Shown piece by piece: positions 57,961 through 64,000 of a stretch of DNA of 64,000 nucleotides. How positions within the stretch are numbered: the first letter of the stretch is position 1; the number at the start of each line of letters is the position of its first letter. The translations under genes were made by a program, and so were the position numbers. The notes below the pieces were generated by a model. The model was not told the origin of the DNA. It saw nothing but the letters and a program-made list of their open reading frames with translations, and made no database searches. The DNA comes from Gnetum montanum (Eukaryota > Streptophyta > Gnetopsida > Gnetales > Gnetaceae): the NCBI GenBank assembly GCA_015680685.1, contig MNCI01007580.1:917314-981313 (forward strand), in the 5' to 3' direction.

Positions 57961-59253
57961 ACTAAAGAAAGTGAAGTGTGTACACTTGACACCCATGAAG
58001 AAAATTGGTATGATGAGATTTTCAAATTTCTTGGTACAAGAAAAATCCTAAATAATTTAACTGCAAGTCAAAAGAGAGCTTTCTTCAAAAGAGCACGAAG
58101 ATTTATTGTTAAAGATGGTATATTATATAGAAAGGATTTTCGGGGAGTTTTATTGGAATGTGTTCATAATGATCAAATTAGTTTCATCTTGGAACAATTT
58201 CATGATCATTTGAATCTATTTTATGAATCCCCTAAATCAACTATGCAACATATACTTCGATATGGTTATTACTGGTCTTCCATGTATCAAGACCTTAGTT
58301 CAAAGATTCAAAAATGCTATAAATGTCAAATTCATAGGCCCAAGATTAAAAGGGCTAGAGCCCCTTTAAAGCCAGTAGTTGTAGATAGACCATTTCAGCA
58401 CTGGGGTTTGGATTTTATTGGTACAATTACTCCTTCAAGAGCTGGACACAAGTTTATTCTCACAGCTACTGATTATTTCACTAAATGGTCTAAAGCAAAA
58501 GCTCTAAGAGGAAGTTCAGCATCAGATGTGATTAAGTTTCTAGAAGACCACATTCTAAGTAGATTTGGTGTACCTGAAGTGTTAGTGTCAGATAATGGTC
58601 CTGCCTTCAAATCCGAAGAGTTTACCAGATGGGAATCTGCAAAATCCATTTTCTTATTTTCCTCATCAAATTATTATCCTCAAGGAAATGGACTAGCAGA
58701 ATCCACCAATAAAAAGCTTATCGCTTATATCAAGAAATCAATGGACGGGAATCTAGGAAATTGGATCAATTATCTACAATTCGCATTATGGTCAGATCAA
58801 ATCAGATTGAAGAAAGCTATTAGGACATCACCATATAACTTAGTCTATGGTTTGCCAACAAGAATTATGAACAAGATTATATGCTCAGCTTCTGAATTTG
58901 TACAAAGATATAGTGAAAAGACTGATAAAGATAGAAATTTTATGACTTTGCTTATTAAAAGAGAAGCTGAAGTAGATAAAGCGAGAGATAATTTGTTACA
59001 GAATACCTCTCAAGTTAAAAGATGGTTTGATAAAAAGACTTTGAAAAGAACTTTCAAGATAGGAGACCTTGTCCTATTATGGAATATGAAGAAACCAAAT
59101 AAGTTTACACCGACATGGATTGGTCCCTTTTAGATCACAAAGAAAATGTGAGAGGATACTTACAAATTATCAACCTTGGATGGCATGGAATTGCAATTTC
59201 CATATAATGTTTTGCATATAAAAAATTATTTGGGACAATTGCATACAACTTGA
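57961..59253 (+). pseudogene. integrase domain of element E
   Basis: The zinc-binding part keeps CYKC but has lost the second His (HDHLNLF in place of the usual G-G-H). The catalytic core has GLDFIG (Asp at 58411), VSDNGPAFKS (Asp at 58591) and QGNGLAESTNKKL (Glu at 58699), with 35 residues between the last two, the DD35E spacing. TSPYNLVYGLPTRI and FKIGDLVLLW mark the C-terminal part. Stops at 59131 and 59149 come just before the natural end at 59251. Confidence 0.85.
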
Positions 59254-59545
59254 AAATGTCATTACACAAAAAAAATATATGTATATAGTATCATATAAAT
59301 ATTACTAGGAGTATAGTGTCCATTATTATATTTAATTATGCTTTATTTATATTTGAAACATTATCTTTCCTTCAAATGGGGCAAGTGGAAGTCTACAAGT
59401 AAAACAAGTGGAATTCTACAAGTTTGACAAGTGGGGAAGGTGACTCATCCACCACTTAGTGAGGATTGTGACAAATGGTTTGAATGCCTAGAAAGAAGGA
59501 AGCTTGGTTGAAGACACTTGGATGGAAGTTAAACATTTTAGTACT

Positions 59546-59552
59546 TATAAAA
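59546..59552 (+). promoter_or_regulatory. TATA box ahead of E's small 3' ORF
   Basis: TATAAAA followed by GGAGGG lies 71 bases before ATG 59623 and about 290 bases after the end of pol. The spacing fits a plant core promoter with a leader of about 45 bases. This would give a separate short RNA from inside the element. Sequence alone cannot show that it is used. Confidence 0.4.
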
Positions 59553-59622
59553 GGAGGGTTAGATTGCTTAAGATTTCATCATCTTTCAATTCAAGTTAGG
59601 TAGTGAAGGTTAGAGAGAGAAA

Positions 59623-59925
59623 ATGGAGTTTGAGAGAGCAATGAGAAAGCCTTTTATTCCATATGTGATGGGATGTTGCCCTGAGCATGTATTGAAGGCT
59701 TATCTAAAGGCTAGATCTTGTGGAGCTCCAAAAGAGTGTCCTTTTATGGCTTGGTTATCCGATGAATTTTCTTTCCTCACTAGAGGTTTGGATATAGAGT
59801 TCAATGTTTGGGGGCGATATCAAGATTGTTCCAAAGAAGAAGAAAAAGGAGAAGAGCCATCAAACTATGAAGAGTCATCATGGGGATGGGAAGAAGCTTT
59901 TGTCTCCCAAGAGGAAAATGAATGA
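59623..59925 (+). CDS. 100-residue ORF between integrase and 3' end of element E, unrecognised
   Basis: ATG 59623 to TGA 59923-59925, intact while the pol frame next to it has ten stops. The N-terminal half has four Cys (GCCPEHVLKAYLKARSCG, then KECPF) in a spacing that could bind a metal but matches no finger I know. The C-terminal third is strongly acidic (EEEKGEEPSNYEES) with several Trp. No signal peptide or membrane segment. A lysine-rich continuation in another frame (59804-60007) is probably a shadow. It could be an element-encoded accessory protein, a captured host fragment, or chance. Confidence 0.4.
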   Translation: MEFERAMRKPFIPYVMGCCPEHVLKAYLKARSCGAPKECPFMAWLSDEFSFLTRGLDIEFNVWGRYQDCSKEEEKGEEPSNYEESSWGWEEAFVSQEENE

Positions 59926-60320
59926 TTTAATGGAGAAGAACAAAAGAGCTCATCAAAAAAAGAAAATGAGGAAATTGTTGAAAGAAAGCTCCATAAGATC
60001 AAGGTGAGAGCTCCACCAAGCTAGAGAACAACAAGACCACCTTCATCACATCAGAAATCTCCTTTGAAACAGTTAGAGAGATGAGGATTCCTACTAAGGT
60101 AACCCTAACAATTCAGTTTCCATCCCAAGAATAGTCCATGAAGGACTTGATGATGTATATTTTATTATTTTTCTTAGGAATGCAGTTTTTGTCCCATCAC
60201 ACCTTATGTTAAATGGGAATTTTCCTCAAAAAAAAGATTTCTTCTTGAATGTAAAAATTCAATGAAAATTTTTGGATGTTTTAGTTTTGAAGTAAAGTTG
60301 CACAAGTTTCTTTAGATTTT

Positions 60321-60333
60321 AAGGGGGCAGAAA
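60321..60333 (+). other. candidate polypurine tract of element E
   Basis: AAGGGGGCAGAAA is followed directly by TGTTGGCACC. The TGTTGG start is the inverted complement of CCAACA, with which E's 5' LTR ends (53593). Together they support this as the boundary with the 3' LTR. Confidence 0.55.
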
Positions 60334-60900
60334 TGTTGGCACCTTGGGCCATTCCATGGAACAGTTGAAATATTTTATTAAAAATTGGAAGAATCTATGG
60401 TTGTCCATTTACAAGTAAATTACAGCTTTAGTGTTGAGGGTTGGGTGTTTTTAGAGGAGTAATTCACTAGTAAAGAATTTGATGTTGAAGACTTCTGGAT
60501 GTAAGATGAATGTGCCACATTATTTCTTTATTAAAGATCAGAGGATAGTACTATAGCAAGGAAGGAAGTATGTTATTTACTTGGAAATCACTAAGTTGAG
60601 ATCTCGGTTGATTAAACCGGTTATATCCTTAAGATAACATTTGAAACTCCTTGCAAAGCAAAAATAAAATAAAAATCAACAACGCCTCCGTCGTTTTGGA
60701 AAATTATGCAGAGGAAAGGAAGACCAACATCCACCGTATACCTACTAATCACGGCAATGAGGATAATATCAGTGAAGGTAAAGGAAGACTGCATTTTCCC
60801 TGGAAAATGCATGCCGCAGAAAAATGTTTAACACCGCCTGCCGCATGATATTCATCCTGGTGCAGACAGACATCTTTGCTAATGCAGGGACATTACTTTT
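60334..60900 (+). repeat. possible 3' LTR of element E, right end undefined
   Basis: The start TGTTGGCACCTTGGGCC follows the polypurine tract. I could not align it with the 5' LTR pieces beyond a dozen bases and find no CCAACA end with a target duplication. A perfect inverted repeat with 10-base arms (TGCATTTTCC / GGAAAATGCA) lies at 60790-60811. The region may be a diverged, truncated or foreign LTR. Confidence 0.3.
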
Positions 60901-63180
60901 GAAAAAAAATTGAAACCCTCATCTGCAAAATATATGGAGAAAGGAGTCACGGCTTGTTGAAACCCCAATTTGCTATTAAGTTTTGTAGGATGTAGAGGTT
61001 TCCATTGTGCGGGCTACAATGGTTCAGAAGGTTCCTGCAGATTCACCAGATGCATATCCACAAAACATTGGCCCATATACCAAAAAATCTATATTGCTCT
61101 CATAGGATGCAAAACATAAACATCATCATATACATAAGAGTACAGCGAGGGTCATACAAATATGAACAATCCACAATACTATACACAAAAATATACATAA
61201 ACCAATCCCCAAAGATTTTCCTCTCCTCTACTTTCTCTTAAAGTTCACCTACATCCTTGTAGCTTCCACTTGTAACTAAATAAAGTTAATATAAAACTAA
61301 GTAAGAATCCTTTACACTTTGCTTGCTAGATAGTCAACAAGTGCTGCATTGAAGGAGAAGAATGGGATACAAGGCAACCTACATCAACTGTTAGTCTTGC
61401 ACATGCTCTATTCAACACATATACATATGATTTTGCACATAACACCAACATAATCCCTACTAAAGCAAATAGATAGCCAGTACATAATCATAGAGATACT
61501 GTTAGACAATCAATCATATATTCGTTACACTACACCACATGCATCTTCACTATCATGTCCATGTCGTCATACCTATTCCATCCCATCAAGAAACACATGA
61601 ACTACACAATGATAGATTAATCATAAGATATATTATCAATGCTATGATCCATAAACCAATACCATTATATACACAACCCATGTGGTTGCTAGCTTATCCA
61701 CACTCACTGGAGCATGTGAAACATTGTCATGAGTTCTCATAATCAATCACTTACTTGTAGGTTTTTTATTAGTCTTTTATTTACACAACTAGTGCTAGAT
61801 TCTATCAACATGTGACCTACAATGACTAGCCTTTTGAAGAATTCGCTATAGTGATGAACACACCTATGGCACATACTAGCCATAGGGATGAACACACCTA
61901 CATTTTCCCACTCTTAGGATGGGGCCTGAGATAGGTGCCTCATTGATGCATCACAGTGGGGATCAATCCACAACTAACTCTAGGATGCGTTATCATTAAT
62001 TAGTCCCATCCTAGCACCACCCATCAATGATTGTTACAAGTGTTGTTGTGAAGATGTAAAACTCCAGGCTAGCTTAAGCTAACACATCTTGCAAGTAGAA
62101 CACATTCAAAACAAACAGAACATTACTACATGTATCCATACCTAATAGTCACATTCATTTCATGAAAACAATATCACAACTTGACAAAACAAAATTTTGC
62201 ACTACAATCATACTTCTTGAACTACATATAGTTTTGAAAAAATGACCTCTTTTGTAACGTCTAAGATGATGTATGCCAAAAGAGAAAATAAATTCCATAA
62301 TAAAAAAGTACATCTCAAGAAGATCCCAATGATACTAATTTCACCTCAATTAGACTCTTGGAATCAAAGTGATGTGTGTTTAAAGTTTAATTAATTAAAT
62401 AATAAATAGTAATATTTAATTATATCCAGTGATAATTGAAACTCCTAGAAACACCCACACAACAATAGGCCCATAAAACTATAATATTCCAACAATGCTA
62501 GTCTCATCAACATCACATTTAATATTTCACAAGTCCACATCATTTCATGTGTCACATATTTATTAATAAATAATCCACAGCCAAAGCCTTAAAATTTTGA
62601 GAAATCTACAAAACAACCTGGCCAAGCTCAATATTTTAACTATCTACCCCGCATGCCCACATTGCATGATCATATACACTAATTGGACATAAAAATACAG
62701 GGAAAAGGTAAAGACAATCTGTCAATTAAAATTGTTGCAATAGAAAATATGAAACAAGCATAAATCCTCAAATATCTAGCAAAACCTTGTTTTTCTCCAA
62801 ACAAGTTTCGGACCCACATAGATATGACTACAAAAATCCCAAATCCAAGATTAGAGTAAGCAAAAGCCATCCATAAAGCTAAAATTCTAAAAAAGAATAG
62901 AAAAATAGAAGATAACCTAAAAATGAAAAAGAGGAAACTCAAAATCAGATTCTATTTCTATCAAAACAAAAAACCTGAAGCCCAAATTCTTATCACATGT
63001 AGTGTAAGAGGTGATGGAAGGAAAAACATGTTCTTTTATTTTTTAAACAAAAACTATGCTTAATTCATATAATTTGAAAAAAAGAAGGAATGTTTCTTTG
63101 AAAAATAGAAGAGTTAGAGAATTTTTGAAGGCACAAGGAGAGAGAAATAACAAATTTGCATAAAGGATGAGATCATAGGA
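60901..63180. other. AT-rich DNA without recognisable features
   Basis: I see no gene, LTR terminus or repeat that I can support. Open frames up to 87 codons occur on both strands and have the low-complexity hydrophobic or His-rich composition of chance frames. Confidence 0.5.
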
Positions 63181-63199
63181 AAATTTCCTAAGTTAGAAC

Positions 63200-63320
63200 A
63201 TGCGAGGGTGCCTTGGAAGCTCCCGAGGATGGGGGGGAGGTGGTGTGTGGTGGGGTGGTTGCGGTAGGAGGAAGAAGTGTTTGTGTGGAGGGAGGAGGAG
63301 GAGATGGGTTGTGATGAAGG
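63200..63320 (+). repeat. G-rich purine stretch
   Basis: A G-rich segment (GGGGGGG at 63231-63237, later GGTGGGGTGG and GGAGGGAGGAGGAGG) stands out in an AT-rich setting. It could form G-quadruplex structures on the plus strand. Its 65-codon Gly/Trp/Arg frame is a by-product of the composition. Confidence 0.55.
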
Positions 63321-64000
63321 TAGGACAAGTGGTGGAAAGGTTGAAAAATCTTCATGGTAGGGTAAGGGAAAAATTTTCTAAGGGCTATGGAAGTTAGAAA
63401 ATTTTATATGGCATGGAATTAGCGTGGAGGAGTTAGAAAAGTTTTTTAAGTTTTCAAGGTAAAATCGAAGCTTGAAAATTTTCTAAGGCATGGAAAATTG
63501 AAAGCTAGGTGTAAAGGAAATATTAGGATTGTTGATTGTGCTTTAGCCTATATGTTTTTGCTAAATGTGATAGATCTATGTTAAAATGTACTTACATGAA
63601 TATTTGCATGGGAATTAAGAACTATGGGATAGGGAACTATTGTTTATGGAATTTGTATTTTATGTATTTATTATTCTCCTTGTTTATGAGATTTTTAAGT
63701 TATTTTATTTTAAAAAAATTTTCTATGTTTCTAACTTTGTGATTTTTTTTTCCAGAAAAGAAAACAAAGCAAACACTAAAAGAAACATGTGATAAAACAT
63801 GATACAAAGAAGAGTAAATACTAGAGCAAGGCAATAATTAAGACTCTACTAAACATGTGGACATGATTGAAAATAAAAAAGGGGAATAATTGAACTAATG
63901 TAAGGAAGCTAAAACTAATTTCATATTAATAACATAAAAGATAAAAAAAGATAACATAGAAAAGTGAGAAAAAATATTTAAGACTATGATGCCTCAACGA
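63321..64000. other. AT-rich DNA without recognisable features
   Basis: Nothing recognisable up to the window edge. The short frame at 63536-63742 is hydrophobic and low in complexity and is probably chance. Confidence 0.5.

Larger units (their letters stand above)
53719..59253 (+). pseudogene. gag-pol polyprotein frame of element E
   Basis: One reading frame of 1844 codons runs from ATG 53719 to TGA 59251-59253 with no frameshift. It contains ten internal stops: TAG at 54499, 55921, 57373, 57703, 57880 and 59131, TAA at 56728 and 57745, TGA at 56593 and 59149. Each is one transition away from CAG, CAA, CGA or TGG, and several sit where relatives have Gln, Trp or Arg. The start follows a 120-base leader after the primer-binding site. 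A gag-pol fusion without frameshift is usual for plant gypsy elements. The TAG at the end of gag (54499) could in principle be a natural readthrough site, but ten stops point to decay. Confidence 0.85.
53184..60333 (+). mobile_element. element E: Tat-like Ty3/gypsy element with dual RNase H
   Basis: In order: 5' LTR end, primer-binding site, one long gag-pol frame (53719-59253), a 1.1-kb 3' region holding a small ORF with its own TATA box, and a polypurine tract (60321-60330). The domain order is gag, protease, archaeal-type RNase H, reverse transcriptase, native RNase H (decayed), integrase. The frame is complete apart from ten stop codons and keeps all catalytic residues that I checked in protease, first RNase H, reverse transcriptase and integrase. 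It is the best preserved element in the window. The 3' LTR could not be matched with the 5' LTR. Confidence 0.82.

Noticed and set aside
60901-63180. A host gene among short frames such as 62679-62942 and 61005-61241
   Set aside because: Frames are short, single-exon, of biased composition and lack motifs or splice-supported neighbours.
63200-63397. 65-codon Gly/Trp/Arg-rich frame
   Set aside because: It is a direct by-product of the G-rich composition, with no motif or plausible promoter.
1-64000. tRNA, rRNA, CRISPR arrays, bacterial-type operons or defence systems
   Set aside because: No such signatures were seen; the content is that of a plant nuclear genome.

Overview
This window looks like the intergenic, transposon-packed DNA of a plant with a large genome. 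It is AT-rich and its recognisable coding potential is retrotransposon: Ty3/gypsy elements of at least two lineages, a small Ty1/copia derivative and an L1-type LINE of plant build (ORF1 with a DUF4283-like part and a CCHC knuckle, ORF2 with endonuclease and reverse transcriptase). I see no tRNA, rRNA, CRISPR array or convincing host gene. A gymnosperm or another giant plant genome is my guess from the density and age of the nested elements; the sequence does not prove the species.

Layout. 1-3925 (-): LINE, cut by the window edge. 3926-5889: an old (+) gypsy remnant ('D') with an LTR-like terminus near 5314 and a short frame at 5821. 5890-12323 (-): 'A', a complete gag-only LTR element with GATGA target duplications, inserted in D. 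12324-17052 (+): D resumes with gag, protease and integrase C-terminus, but no reverse transcriptase. 18053-19634 (+): a 1.6 kb copia-derived mini element with ATATT duplications. 19646-22244 (-): 3' LTR and 3' region of 'C'. 22250-31885 (-): 'B', a complete 9.6 kb Athila-like element with GTGAA duplications. 31886-33763: unassigned. 33764-34930 (+): 5' LTR and gag start of 'G'. 34931-35690: sequence rich in AGACATCT motifs. 35690-39790 (-): internal part of 'H', same family as B. 39994-53183 (+): 'F', a 13.2 kb Athila-like element with a long extra open frame downstream of integrase. 53184-60333 (+): 'E', a Tat-like gypsy element whose whole gag-pol frame survives. 60334-64000: start of a possible 3' LTR, then nothing recognisable.

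A, B, C, F, G and H are one superfamily: LTRs begin TGATGA and end TCATCA (or close), and the primer-binding site next to the LTR reads TTGGYRCCATTGCC or similar. Gag ends in a Tyr/Pro-rich tail and pol runs protease, reverse transcriptase, RNase H, integrase. E differs: it has an archaeal-type RNase H ahead of reverse transcriptase and a decayed native RNase H behind it.

The part most worth following is the 3' third of F (48.6-52.1 kb). It holds an LTR-like promoter copy inside the element, a plausible 304-nt intron whose acceptor abuts an ATG, and about 970 codons of coiled-coil-like protein. E also has a small ORF with its own TATA box between integrase and the polypurine tract. All elements are old: hand counts give about 11-12% difference between the LTR pairs of A and B, mostly transitions. 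Decay is largely by stop codons one transition away from CAG, CAA, CGA or TGG, as expected of deaminated methylcytosine.
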